Assembly (NCBI RefSeq): GCF_000235565.1 | Contig: NC_017527.1 | Span: forward strand, 1,550,001 to 1,614,000 | Reading direction: 5' to 3' | Source of the DNA: Methanothrix harundinacea 6Ac | GTDB taxonomy: Archaea > Halobacteriota > Methanosarcinia > Methanotrichales > Methanotrichaceae | DNA length: 64,000 bases | Shown: positions 8,096 through 16,248 of the stretch, in pieces | Position numbering within the stretch: position 1 is the stretch's first letter | How the letters are laid out: each line of letters opens with the position of its first letter | The notes under the pieces: model-generated | Databases searched by the model: none | What the model saw: the letters and a program-made list of their open reading frames with translations, nothing else | What the model was told of the DNA's origin: nothing | Position numbers and translations under genes: made by a program

Positions 8096-8521
8096 ATGAA
8101 TATGCAAGAAATCGACATGAAAATTTTGAGCGAAGTAGTTCAATCTGAGCATGGAATTAGCGATTCCTATATTGCAGAGAAACTAAGATTAGATCTCGAA
8201 CGAGTGGGTGACCATTTTGTAATGTTAAAAAAAGACGGATTTGTCGAGCTGATCAGGACCTTTGACGGACGTTACAGCGCTTACCCCACATCTGAGGGGC
8301 GATTGATGATCAAGGAACCAGGATACATGTTAAGGAGATTAACCGGTCCTATGATGATACAGGTGCTTAAAGAAGCCGTCGAAAAAGACGAAGGCATACC
8401 TAAACCTGAGAAGAAATCAATAACCGACATGCTAGATGATTTAAAAGATAATCAATATGTTTCTGGCCTCAGCACTGCAGCAATTTTCGAAATTGCTAAG
8501 ACACTTATAGGATTTTCATAG
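8096..8521 (+). CDS. Winged-helix DNA-binding protein, unknown target
   Basis: 141 residues from ATG 8096. The first 70 form a clear winged helix: IDMKILSEVVQSEHGISDSY begins it, the recognition helix is SYIAEKLRLDLERVGDHFVML and the wing is DGFVELIRTFDGRYSAYPT. The remainder is an acidic helical tail (AVEKDEGIPKPEKKS...) of unknown role. Similar proteins are common in mobile regions and act as repressors. The gene is AT-rich compared with the chromosome and sits at the left of the island. A palindrome TTTACTAGTAAA 124 bases past its stop and a related one upstream could be operators, which is speculation. Confidence 0.75.
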   Translation: MNMQEIDMKILSEVVQSEHGISDSYIAEKLRLDLERVGDHFVMLKKDGFVELIRTFDGRYSAYPTSEGRLMIKEPGYMLRRLTGPMMIQVLKEAVEKDEGIPKPEKKSITDMLDDLKDNQYVSGLSTAAIFEIAKTLIGFS

Positions 8522-8904
8522 TTATAGGAAATAATATGACACAACAGGAAGAGATCTCGTCCCGACATTAGCCTGAGAAGGTCAAGTAGTACCGGCAAAA
8601 CGGATCGCTCGGATATCTCAGCCAGTTCTAGACTTTGTCGCGTTTTTACTAGTAAATTATGGCTGCGAATACTTGGGCATATAACTCAGACCACTAACAA
8701 AAACGCTCTAAAATCCACAGAAGGCCGTCCTGTGCAAAGAACATCGCAAGCTGGATATAACGAGCGTCTGGCGGGCGCCGAGGGCAGCACAAGGCATCTT
8801 GCGAGCCACTGTGGATAAGGTTGGAAGGATCAGCCGACTTGTCTTATCTTCGCGCTCGCGTCCATTTGGATGGAAACCACCAGATGGTTTAGACGGGAGG
8901 AGAC
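8522..8904. other. 383-bp gap, no supported gene
   Basis: Mixed composition: AT-rich up to 8720, then GC-rich. A perfect 12-base palindrome TTTACTAGTAAA lies at 8645-8656. The minus-strand frame 8708-8908 has no recognisable product. The composition change near 8720 may mark an old insertion or deletion junction. Confidence 0.35.
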
Positions 8905-9576
8905 TCACGCCTTGAAATCTAGCGATTTCATGAATCTTTTTACCACGTCATTAGAGAACTTGCCGGCACGTTCGGTTAATATGGATACACCAATTGTCCC
9001 ATCGTCGGAAACACTGATCTGACCGATAGTCATCGGATCATCAGGAGCATCATACGCAGTGTTATATAAATTGAATTTATAATATACAATATCAAGTATA
9101 CTGTTATCCTCTATACTAGCGTAGTTGTTGAAACGAATTTCGGCTGAATCGGCATACTTTTTTGGGCGATCAACACTGAAATACATGCAATCGTAAGTCA
9201 CATACTCAAGCGGCGTTTGTGAGGTGCCTTCCGATCCGAGTTCGAATTCTAGCCTGTCAATAATATGCTGCATTACCTCATCAGACACGGTTCCATTCAA
9301 CACATTGTCAAATGAAGTCACATATGTAACCATGTTGATATCTTCGCTTACGGTTATGGTGGTGGTGGTTGCGGAGTCTAAATCGATGAAATTGTAACTC
9401 CATCCCCTTAAACTGGTATCAGGTTTCTTTACTACGATCCAATCTGATGGGTATTCGAGGCTGAAATATTCGCAGTCATACACTTCATATGCCGTGTCAT
9501 CATCAGCTGAAGCCACACCACCGCCAAAAAGGCAGAACACTGCCAGCGCGCCAAACAACATTTTAGGTAATCTCAT
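8905..9576 (-). CDS. Exported protein of unknown function
   Basis: 223 residues with a signal peptide (MLFGALAVFCLFGGGVASA). The mature part contains two similar openings, YEVYDCEYFSLEYPSDW near residue 31 and YVTYDCMYFSVDRPKKY near 126, each with a cysteine, suggesting two copies of one small beta-rich domain. The YFSLEYPSDWIVV phrase recalls PsbP/DcrB-like domains, which is a weak resemblance only. It has lower GC than the core genes and stands alone. Confidence 0.75.
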   Translation of the reverse strand: MRLPKMLFGALAVFCLFGGGVASADDDTAYEVYDCEYFSLEYPSDWIVVKKPDTSLRGWSYNFIDLDSATTTTITVSEDINMVTYVTSFDNVLNGTVSDEVMQHIIDRLEFELGSEGTSQTPLEYVTYDCMYFSVDRPKKYADSAEIRFNNYASIEDNSILDIVYYKFNLYNTAYDAPDDPMTIGQISVSDDGTIGVSILTERAGKFSNDVVKRFMKSLDFKA

Positions 9577-9676
9577 TATAAATGCCTCACTGGATGTTCT
9601 TCTTTGGTCTTTTTAAAAATATCCCTCAAAAAGCTTGACGATATTGTGGGATTAACCTCTCGCCTTGACCTTTTCC

Positions 9677-9957
9677 TACCAGGTAGACGCTCGGGTCCTT
9701 GAGAGGATGAACGGTAGCATTAGGGAGAAGGAGAAGGTCATGAGGGGCATCAAGGTAGAGGCACGCCCATCATCCCCTTGAATCAGATCTATTACAACTT
9801 CATCAGACCGCATATGGGGCTAGACGGGATCACACCAGCAGAAATGGCTAGCGTGGGTATTGAGGGAGATAATAAGTGGATGGAGCTAATCAGTAGGAGT
9901 ACAAAAGGGCTCAATGACTTTGACCAGTTATTGGTAAATAATATTTCAGATCTATAA
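9677..9957 (+). pseudogene. Transposase C-terminal remnant
   Basis: Plus-strand fragments read YQVDARVLERMNGSIREKEK, then after a one-base frame change near 9765 IIPLNQIYYNFIRPHMGLDG and ITPAEMASVGIEGDNKWMEL. The ERMNG..REKVMRG and YYNFIRPHMGLDG.TPAEMA phrases are the C-terminal end of a DDE transposase of the kind common in methanogens. The N-terminal two thirds are absent and the tail runs into the 3' end of the opposing PIN gene. This is a dead insertion sequence. Confidence 0.7.
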
Positions 9958-10585
9958 CATCCTTTATTTCCAGATTGGATAAAATTTTATCTCTGCAACC
10001 TATAGATATGCCGCCATCGAAGGTCCAAAACTGTAATTCGTCATTAAGTTTGTTTAAAATAGGATCTAAAGCCAGATCATGCGCATCTAATATTATCCCC
10101 CTATCTCCATCACCATTATGAACACACTCTATTATTGCGGATTCCTCCGTTGGATAATTATTTATTCTTTCGTGCATCTTACAGAGTGATTTCAATTTAT
10201 ATAAACGAATATTTTTTCCAGATCCCATTGATAGTAGTATATCCTCGATTTCATTGCATAATTCCTCCTTCGATATCGGATACATCATATCTGCATATAA
10301 TCTTTGGAAAAAAGGTCTAACCTTATCATCCGCAATTTTAATAAGTTTGTCCCTGTGATCTATCTCGATCATATCTGGAAAATTTTTCCTTATATTCTGG
10401 ACATGCCGCCGTATTTTATTATCCAAGTCTACCTGAATCTTTCGATCTTTCCGCTTCCACTCAGTTAAAACTTTATCACTCAGCCATAAATTATCCATCT
10501 CTTCGAGTATTTGGCACTGATCATTATAATTATGGGCTTCGAAGCAATAGGCTATGAAAACATTGGTATCTATAAAGTTCAACAT
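9911..10585 (-). CDS. PIN-domain protein, predicted ribonuclease (toxin-like)
   Basis: 224 residues. The opening MLNFIDTNVFIAYCFE is the PIN signature with the first metal-binding aspartate; VLTEWKRKDRK carries the conserved glutamate, and GIILDAHDLALD and FWTFDGGISIGCRDKIL supply later acidic residues. It is longer than VapC (about 130) because of a helical insert at about 50-130. PIN proteins cleave RNA with Mg2+. It begins one base after the stop of the Panacea-like gene, so both are co-translated, and both are AT-rich compared with the chromosome. Pairing of a PIN nuclease with an upstream neutraliser suggests a toxin-antitoxin or defence role; this is inference. Confidence 0.8.
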   Translation of the reverse strand: MLNFIDTNVFIAYCFEAHNYNDQCQILEEMDNLWLSDKVLTEWKRKDRKIQVDLDNKIRRHVQNIRKNFPDMIEIDHRDKLIKIADDKVRPFFQRLYADMMYPISKEELCNEIEDILLSMGSGKNIRLYKLKSLCKMHERINNYPTEESAIIECVHNGDGDRGIILDAHDLALDPILNKLNDELQFWTFDGGISIGCRDKILSNLEIKDVIDLKYYLPITGQSH

Positions 10586-10586
10586 A

Positions 10587-11582
10587 TTATTTTAATATGG
10601 ACTTAAGGCATTCACAATAGGCATTACATATGTCTTTATTTAGACCTCCAGATGGGCGATAAATCGAAGAATAGAATTTGGTCTCCAGTTCTTCGAAATT
10701 CTGTTCATATCCATCTTGTTTCGCTGGTAATTCCCGTTCCCATTTCGATATCAATGCGTCTGGTAGGTTCCGATACTCCTTTACTCTTAGAAACATACAG
10801 AATAATTTATCCCAATATATACTTGATAGATCTAATATGAATTTCGAATCTATTGTGGATAATTGGTTAATAGAATATTTTGTAAGTGTTTTCCATTGCA
10901 GCAAATCATCATAAATTTGAGGAAACTCAGATTCATCAAAAATATCAACCGCCCTTTCAAGGCGACTAACATCCTCCTTTTCCCTTAATCCTTGGACTTT
11001 GCAGAGTATATCTCTATCTGAGACCTTATGTCGAATATATTTTATAAAATTCTTATATTCACGCTGAAACGGGTGTGGAGCCATGCTGTACACATCCATA
11101 ACAATCTTAGGTGTTTTAGCATTACTGTAATTGTCCCACAGTAACGCGACCGAATCATCTATAAGTTCTTTATTACTGGACGCGATCCTAGTAGGTAGAC
11201 GACGATTCCTAAGCAAGACCCACTTTCCTTGATACTTGTTCCAATCCATAGATCTTAATTCTATTATTCCGCCTGGTAGAAATGCATAAGGTACTACTGG
11301 ACCGTGGCGATACCAAAAATACGGTAATTTGATATCCACACCACGGTTCATCAGATCAGCAGATAATATATATAACAACTTATAGAATTTGGTTTGAGAT
11401 ACTTTCCCAGTGTTATCAGGATCGAAAGCAGAAATTAGCGCGCCAATTGAGTATGCTAAACTTTCATCCGAGACACGATAGCTATAGCTCCCAACAGCGC
11501 GCCAATCGGCGTTGAATTCTTGAACGTCTACTAGGCTGCCTTTTTCTTCTCGGTTAGTAAAAGCAGCCTCTATATTTGTCAT
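10587..11582 (-). CDS. Panacea-like (DUF4065/SocA-type) protein, possible antitoxin partner of the PIN protein
   Basis: 331 residues. Residues 44-105 have the Panacea pattern: a helix then TKFYKLLYILSADLMNRGVD and LPYFWYRHGPVVPYAFLPGG, matching the KLxKLLYxxxxxxxxxG...YxxGPVVP signature of SocA/GepA-type antitoxin domains. The remaining 220 residues are helical, AT-rich and unlike anything I recognise, and could hold the toxin-binding or sensing function. Panacea domains are known to neutralise many unrelated toxins and are normally encoded next to them. The downstream PIN gene starts one base after this stop. The assignment rests on one motif, so a different role is possible. Confidence 0.65.
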   Translation of the reverse strand: MTNIEAAFTNREEKGSLVDVQEFNADWRAVGSYSYRVSDESLAYSIGALISAFDPDNTGKVSQTKFYKLLYILSADLMNRGVDIKLPYFWYRHGPVVPYAFLPGGIIELRSMDWNKYQGKWVLLRNRRLPTRIASSNKELIDDSVALLWDNYSNAKTPKIVMDVYSMAPHPFQREYKNFIKYIRHKVSDRDILCKVQGLREKEDVSRLERAVDIFDESEFPQIYDDLLQWKTLTKYSINQLSTIDSKFILDLSSIYWDKLFCMFLRVKEYRNLPDALISKWERELPAKQDGYEQNFEELETKFYSSIYRPSGGLNKDICNAYCECLKSILK

Positions 11583-11659
11583 ATCACTAATTACCTCTTC
11601 AACCTCAGTTACAGCCTCGCTTTTATCGATTAACGGGTTATTAAGCGTTTCGAGTCGTC

Positions 11660-11680
11660 AATTCAACAGTTTGAATTTTT
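11660..11680 (+). terminator. Hairpin followed by a T run
   Basis: AATTCAA-CAGT-TTGAATT (11660-11677) is a perfect seven-pair stem with a four-base loop that runs into a T tract on the plus strand. No plus-strand gene ends here, so it may be leftover from a lost gene. Confidence 0.35.
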
Positions 11681-11739
11681 TATTACACGCTGGGACTTGA
11701 AGTAACACACCTTCAGGAAGTTCCCACTCACCGCCGCCA

Positions 11740-11865
11740 CTAATGCAACATCATGCATGCACCACCCTCAAACGCAACAGAACCATCGGCCCAAAGCAGA
11801 ACGTACTTCACTGGAGCCCTCGCCCTCTCCAAAGCTTCAAGCTGCCGCTCAAGCCTGTGGTTCAT
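11740..11865 (-). CDS. Very small protein in a compact gene run (41 residues)
   Basis: ATG at 11865 lies inside the end of the 97-residue gene, and both frames are read through the overlap of 17 bases. The product begins MNHRLERQLEALERAR and ends AFEGGACMMLH. Its opening resembles the opening of its upstream neighbour (MKSDLKRRLEALESVH), so it may be a truncated relative. Such overlaps are typical of viral or plasmid genes. Function unknown. Confidence 0.4.
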   Translation of the reverse strand: MNHRLERQLEALERARAPVKYVLLWADGSVAFEGGACMMLH

Positions 11866-12142
11866 CCTCCCTCTCCATCACACGCCAACATTTAGTGCAC
11901 GCGGGTTTTAGTTCCGGCAAATTCTCGAAAAAATCCACAAGCTCCGCCTCTTCCTCTGGCGATATCTCGTATTTGGTCGATGGTAAGGATGCGTCGCGCA
12001 CACCCATCAGGATGGCTCTCAATACGTATAATTGCCCGCTGGAGAACGTCCCCATGCGCTCCGCAAGATAATCACATTGGGGGCATAGTGGCGGATGCAC
12101 CGACTCCAGGGCTTCCAGCCGCCTCTTAAGGTCGCTCTTCAT
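11849..12142 (-). CDS. Small protein with two CxxC pairs (zinc-binding-like)
   Basis: 97 residues from ATG 12142 (TTG at 12151 is an alternative). It starts with a coiled-coil-like MKSDLKRRLEALESVH, then CPQC near residue 20 and CTKC near residue 85, spaced by an acidic helical segment (SPEEEAELVDFFENLPELKP). Two CxxC pairs suggest a single structural zinc. Its start overlaps the end of the 60-residue gene and its end overlaps the next, so the group is one operon. It looks like an accessory-element protein; no family recognised. Confidence 0.65.
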   Translation of the reverse strand: MKSDLKRRLEALESVHPPLCPQCDYLAERMGTFSSGQLYVLRAILMGVRDASLPSTKYEISPEEEAELVDFFENLPELKPACTKCWRVMEREDEPQA

Positions 12143-12308
12143 CCTCACCAATTCCCAGCCGCCCGTTGATCATCTCATTTATCCAGGGAGAAAACTCGAC
12201 ATTTTCATCTAACGGCTTCTCAGCAGCCCAAACCACAAAGTCTCTCAACGTTGCGATCTGTCGCGGTGGTGGAGTCAGTATCTCTTCCAGCTGGGCATCG
12301 CCCCTCAT
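12126..12308 (-). CDS. Small protein, 60 residues, unknown
   Basis: MRGDAQLEEILTPPPRQIAT then LRDFVVWAAEKPLDENVEFS and a short acidic tail. Composition is protein-like, and the frame begins directly after the stop of the preceding small frame (TAA-ATG) and overlaps the next gene by 17 bases, the arrangement of a compact phage-like operon. Function unknown. Confidence 0.55.
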   Translation of the reverse strand: MRGDAQLEEILTPPPRQIATLRDFVVWAAEKPLDENVEFSPWINEMINGRLGIGEDEERP

Positions 12309-12416
12309 TTACTGGATAAATTCGCGAGGCATACCGGCCCGGCGGAGGAGGTGAAGAACCAGTGGCGTCAACAGTCGGGAATGATGCACCATCAGGTCAG
12401 AGTTTTGATCATGCAA
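12309..12416 (-). CDS. Possible 35-residue leader of the small-gene run
   Basis: From TTG 12416 (or ATG 12392, 27 residues) the frame encodes SDLMVHHSRLLTPLVLHLLR and ends RAGMPREFIQ, stopping exactly before the ATG of the 60-residue gene. The exact junction and sensible composition support it, but it is very short and may be a remnant of a longer gene. Confidence 0.3.
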   Translation of the reverse strand: MHDQNSDLMVHHSRLLTPLVLHLLRRAGMPREFIQ

Positions 12417-12499
12417 AACCCATTTTTCTAGTATTCAGTCGGCCCATTGAATCGTAAGCTAATTTATTCCAACAATGTTATTTCACAGAAGGAAAATTT

Positions 12500-12625
12500 T
12501 GGCGCTGAGGGTGAGATTTGAACTCACGAGGCGCGTGAGCGCCACCGGTTCCCCCGTCGGACCGCTCGCTTTCGCCGATGGTCCGAGTTCAAGACCGGCG
12601 CCGTGGGCCGCTTGGCTACCTCAGC
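12500..12625 (-). tRNA. tRNA-Ser (UGA anticodon) with a 37-nt bulge-helix-bulge intron
   Basis: The acceptor arm GCTGAGG (12625-12619) pairs fully with CCTCAGC (12510-12504). The T arm is GTGAG-TTCAAAT-CTCAC. A long variable arm GGCGC-TCAC-GCGCC marks a class II tRNA, and G73 fits serine. CCA is encoded at 12502-12500. The anticodon stem is CCGGT/ACCGG; once spliced the loop is CTTGAAA, giving anticodon TGA. The intron spans 12551-12587. The splice region folds as a textbook archaeal bulge-helix-bulge: three-base bulges AAC and GGA flank a four-pair helix CTTG/CGGG, next to a seven-pair intron stem TCGGACC/GGTCCGA. The 3' end faces the AT-rich island. Confidence 0.93.
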
Positions 12626-12718
12626 CCGCGCCTCTTTCTTGGGGCCGGTTCTTCTTAAGGCTGGCGATCTGGGCCCCTCGCAAAAGTTTTAACGCCGATG
12701 GCGGCAGATGAGGAAACC

Positions 12719-13969
12719 ATGCTGATCAGAAACGCCTCGATCGTGGCGGGCGGAAGGCTCCTTCGAGACCAGAACATCGCCATCGACGGCCCCCGGATAT
12801 CGGGGGTCGGCCCCGGGATCGCCGACGAGTCGGGCGACGGCGAGGTGATCGAGGGAAGGGGAAAACTCGCGATCTCCGGCCTCGTCAACGCCCACACCCA
12901 CCTGGCCATGACCCTCTTTCGGGGGTACGCCGACGACATGGAGCTTATGCCCTGGCTCTCGGAGAAGATCTGGCCCCTGGAGGCGAAGCTGACCGCCGAG
13001 GACATCCGCTGGGGGGTAAAGCTGGGCTGCCTGGAGATGATCAGATCGGGGATCACCTGCTACAACGACATGTATTACTTCATGGACGAGGCGGCCCGGG
13101 CGACGAAGGAGATGGGCCTTCGGGCCGTTCTGTCCGGGGTCCTCTTCGACATGAGGCCCGATCTGATCGAGGACGCCGAGCCCTTCATCCGGAGGTGGAA
13201 GAACGACGACCTGATCGTCCCCGCCGTCGGCCCCCACGCCGTCTACACCTGCTCGGAGGAGACCCTCTCTAGGGCCCTGGACCTCGCCGAAAAGCACGAC
13301 GTCATGATCCACATCCACCTCTCGGAGACGAGGTCGGAGGTGGAGAGCTTCGCCAAGAACCGGGGCAAAAGCCCCGTCGAGTATTTAGATTCTTTAGGCT
13401 TTCTCAGCGACCGGGTGGTGGCGGCCCACTGCGTCTGGCTCTCACCCCAGGACGTATCCATAATCGCCGACAGGGGGGTGAACGTCGCCCACTGCTCCAT
13501 CAGCAACCACAAGCTCGCCTCGGGGATCGCCCCCCTGGACCGGCTGGCGCGGGCGGGGGCGAGGATATGCCTGGGGACCGACGGCGCCTCCTCCAACAAC
13601 AGCCTAAACCTCTTCCAGGAGATGAAGACGACGGCCATCGCCCAGAAGTGCGCCCACTCCCGCCCCGACCTCTTCGCCGCTGGCGAGGTCTGGAGGATGG
13701 CGACGGAGAACGCCTACACCGCCTTCCGCCTCGATATGGGCCTCCGGGCTGGGGCCATCGCCGACCTCTCCCTCATCGACCTCAAAAAGCCCTGGTTCTG
13801 CCCCCTCGCCGACGACAACATCGTCTCCCACCTCGTCTACAGCGCCCAGGGCGGCGTCGAGACCACCATCGTCGGCGGTCGGGTCCTGATGAGGGGCGGG
13901 GTCATCCCCGGGGAGGAGGAGATTCTGGAGCGGGCCCAGGAGCAGTTCAACGACCTTCTGGCGAGGTAG
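12719..13969 (+). CDS. mtaD/dadD: 5'-deoxyadenosine/5-methylthioadenosine/S-adenosylhomocysteine deaminase
   Basis: 416 residues of the amidohydrolase superfamily. Zinc ligands and catalytic residues appear in NAHTHLAMTLFRGYADD, HIHLSETRSEVE, AHCVWLSPQD and LGTDGASSNNSLNLFQEMK. Enzymes of this type deaminate the adenine moiety of SAH, MTA and 5'-deoxyadenosine, the first step in archaeal recycling of these by-products. I chose ATG 12719, since the family starts with a strand like MLIRNASIV, GAGG stands six bases upstream, and GTTTTAACG at 12685-12693 looks like its TATA box. ATG 12698 would add seven residues. It is monocistronic and divergent from the tRNA. Confidence 0.93.
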   Translation: MLIRNASIVAGGRLLRDQNIAIDGPRISGVGPGIADESGDGEVIEGRGKLAISGLVNAHTHLAMTLFRGYADDMELMPWLSEKIWPLEAKLTAEDIRWGVKLGCLEMIRSGITCYNDMYYFMDEAARATKEMGLRAVLSGVLFDMRPDLIEDAEPFIRRWKNDDLIVPAVGPHAVYTCSEETLSRALDLAEKHDVMIHIHLSETRSEVESFAKNRGKSPVEYLDSLGFLSDRVVAAHCVWLSPQDVSIIADRGVNVAHCSISNHKLASGIAPLDRLARAGARICLGTDGASSNNSLNLFQEMKTTAIAQKCAHSRPDLFAAGEVWRMATENAYTAFRLDMGLRAGAIADLSLIDLKKPWFCPLADDNIVSHLVYSAQGGVETTIVGGRVLMRGGVIPGEEEILERAQEQFNDLLAR

Positions 13970-13979
13970 ACCCCCTGGG

Positions 13980-15059
13980 TCACCACCGCCTCCTCCTCCG
14001 GATCCTGGGGAGGCGGAGCCCCCTCCTCACCCCGCCGAGGTAGATCAGGGTTATGAGGATGGCGACGATGGGGACGACGAAGAGAGCCCTAAGCCCCGTC
14101 GGCGCCTTCACCTCCACCAGGGCGGCGAGCTCCTCCGACCTTTCCTCCCCCAACTCGCCGGGGAGGTATCGGACCTGCCAGACCAGGGCCCGTTCCCCAG
14201 GATCGGCCAGTCTGTCCACCTCCAGGGGGTACTCGGACGCCGCCCTCTTCCCCGGCTCGATATCTCCCAGCTCCACCTCCTCGCCGGTGGAGTTGAAGGG
14301 GGGCTGGACGAGGAGCCTCGCCCGGACTTCCCGGGCCGGGACGTCGCCGCCGTTCGCCATCACCAGCTCCAGGGCGGAGGAGCGGCCGGGGGATATGGAG
14401 CCCTTGACCTCCGCCACCTCCAGCCTCGGCCCCGTCATCACCGGTACCTCGATGGATATGGTCTCCGTAGCCTCGGCCCTCTGGAAGTGGATCTCGGGGT
14501 AGAGGGGGTTACCCCGAACGAGAACGTCCTCCAGCCTCTCGTAAGACACCTCCAGGAGCATGGGGTAGACCCCGGCGCTGGCGGAGCTCTCCGCCCGGAC
14601 CGAGAACTCCATCGGCCTCTCTAGGGCCTCGCCCCCAGAGAGGGAGCCGGCCAGCTGGGGGCGGGAGAGGACCTCCAGCCTCCCGTCCCTGGACGAGAGC
14701 TTCCCCTGGATCCCCACCGCCTCCGAGCCCTCCATCTCCATCTCCCCCTCCAGAAGGGCTAGCATCTTCTCGTCCTCGGTTTGGGGCGTCCTCTTCTCCA
14801 CGAGGCCGCTGATCTCGCCCCGGTTCTCGATCTTCACGAAGACCGATCCCGTCTTCCCCGTCTCGAGGCTGGAGGTGACGGAGGTGACGAAGATCTGGGG
14901 TCCCCCCTCGGCCCTGTAGAAGTCGTCCTCCGCCCAGGCCTGGGGGGCGAGGAGGAACAGAACCACCCCCCCCACCGCAAGGATGTAGGAGGCGATGGCA
15001 GCCCTTCGGAGATCGCCTTTTCCGCCTTCTCTCTCTATCAGCATCACCCTCTTTCTCAT
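13980..15059 (-). CDS. Exported COG1361-type (S-layer/CARDB-like) protein with C-terminal membrane anchor
   Basis: From ATG 15059 the product is 359 residues. It has a signal sequence (AIASYILAVGGVVLFLLAPQ), a beta-rich ectodomain with recurring NRGE/NGGDVPA phrases such as SVFVKIENRGEISG and LELVMANGGDVPAREVRARL, and a C-terminal helix (LRALFVVPIVAILITLIYLG) followed by a very basic cytoplasmic tail. This is the layout of archaeal COG1361/NEW3 surface proteins tethered at the C-terminus. An upstream start at 15230 adds an unlikely segment. Role: cell envelope, exact function unknown. Confidence 0.85.
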   Translation of the reverse strand: MRKRVMLIEREGGKGDLRRAAIASYILAVGGVVLFLLAPQAWAEDDFYRAEGGPQIFVTSVTSSLETGKTGSVFVKIENRGEISGLVEKRTPQTEDEKMLALLEGEMEMEGSEAVGIQGKLSSRDGRLEVLSRPQLAGSLSGGEALERPMEFSVRAESSASAGVYPMLLEVSYERLEDVLVRGNPLYPEIHFQRAEATETISIEVPVMTGPRLEVAEVKGSISPGRSSALELVMANGGDVPAREVRARLLVQPPFNSTGEEVELGDIEPGKRAASEYPLEVDRLADPGERALVWQVRYLPGELGEERSEELAALVEVKAPTGLRALFVVPIVAILITLIYLGGVRRGLRLPRIRRRRRW

Positions 15060-15332
15060 ATCGACGGTATCGACACCTTCGATCTCTTTTCCTCCTCCTT
15101 GATAGCTTTCGTGATATAAGCACGTCCCTCCGCCGAGGCCTGGTCTCTGGAACCCGGGGATGTGATCGATCGGAATTAGGGGGAGGAAGAATAGGCAGGA
15201 GGATGGGAACGGGATCAGGACGATAGGCAATGGTCGGGGCTACCTACCCAAGGCATATCGCCGCAAGCGTTCTTTTAGTAGCTTTTTTAGGGATGGGTGG
15301 CCCGGGGCGGGCGGCCGTCCCCCCGTTCCCCT

Positions 15333-16130
15333 CTATCTTCCCATCTCCAGGGCCTCCTCCGCCGTCATCCCCCTGTGGACGATGGAGCAGATCTGCCTGG
15401 TGATGAGGGTCGGATCCCTGTGCTGGAAGACGTTCCGCCCGATGGCTACCCCCCGGGCTCCGGCGCCGATCGCCCCGGCGACCATCTCCAAAAACTCCGC
15501 CTCCGTCTCCGTCCTGGGCCCTCCGGCGATGACCAAGGGGACGGGGCAGCCATCCACCACCTCCCGGAAGGAGTCGGGGTCGCCGGAGTAGCTCGTCTTG
15601 ACGACGTCCGCCCCAAGCTCCGCCCCCACCCTGGCGGCGTGGGCGATGTAATCGGCCCGGTGCTCGTCGTCGATCTTCTTCCCCCGGGGGTACATCATGG
15701 CGAGGAGCGGCATCCCCCACTCCTGGCACCGCCGGGCGGTCTCCCCCAGGGTCGACAGCATCCTCGCCTCGTCCTCGGCCCCCACGTTCACCTGGATGCT
15801 GACCCCGTCGGCTCCGATCTTCAGAGCCTCCTCCACCGTAGCCACCAGGACCTTGTTGTTGGGGTCGGGGCCGAGGTTCGTCGAGGCCGAGAGGTGGAGG
15901 ATCAGACCCAGGTCCCGGCCGTACCCCCGGTGGCCGAAGGTGGCCGCCCCCTTGTGGACGACGGCGGCGTCGGCCCCCCCCGCGGCGACGAGGTCCGCCG
16001 CCTCCCTGACGTTCTTGATCCCCCGGATCGGCCCGACGGTGACGCCGTGGTCCATGGGGATGATCACCGTCCTATCCGTCTCCCTGTTGAAGATCCTCTC
16101 CATCCTGACCGACTTTCCTATCAAAGCCAT
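15333..16130 (-). CDS. 2-amino-3,7-dideoxy-D-threo-hept-6-ulosonate (ADH) synthase
   Basis: 265 residues starting [20 protein letters not shown], then [55 protein letters not shown] and [11 protein letters not shown], the class I aldolase-type barrel with Schiff-base lysine (VVKTSY) and catalytic tyrosine (MYPRG). In methanogens this family (MJ0400 type) condenses a C6 sugar-derived unit with aspartate semialdehyde to begin the DKFP route to 3-dehydroquinate and aromatic amino acids. A class I fructose-bisphosphate aldolase is the alternative, but the start and metabolic context favour ADH synthase. Stands alone. Confidence 0.85.
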   Translation of the reverse strand: MALIGKSVRMERIFNRETDRTVIIPMDHGVTVGPIRGIKNVREAADLVAAGGADAAVVHKGAATFGHRGYGRDLGLILHLSASTNLGPDPNNKVLVATVEEALKIGADGVSIQVNVGAEDEARMLSTLGETARRCQEWGMPLLAMMYPRGKKIDDEHRADYIAHAARVGAELGADVVKTSYSGDPDSFREVVDGCPVPLVIAGGPRTETEAEFLEMVAGAIGAGARGVAIGRNVFQHRDPTLITRQICSIVHRGMTAEEALEMGR

Positions 16131-16248
16131 CTCTCCTCATCTTGATGTATTTTTACGTACATTAAAGTACTTTATCGGCCTCTGATGGACATTATTTTTA
16201 GTATTTATAAGTTCCCGTTCATCGTCTCGCCAGGCTGAAATACCATCG

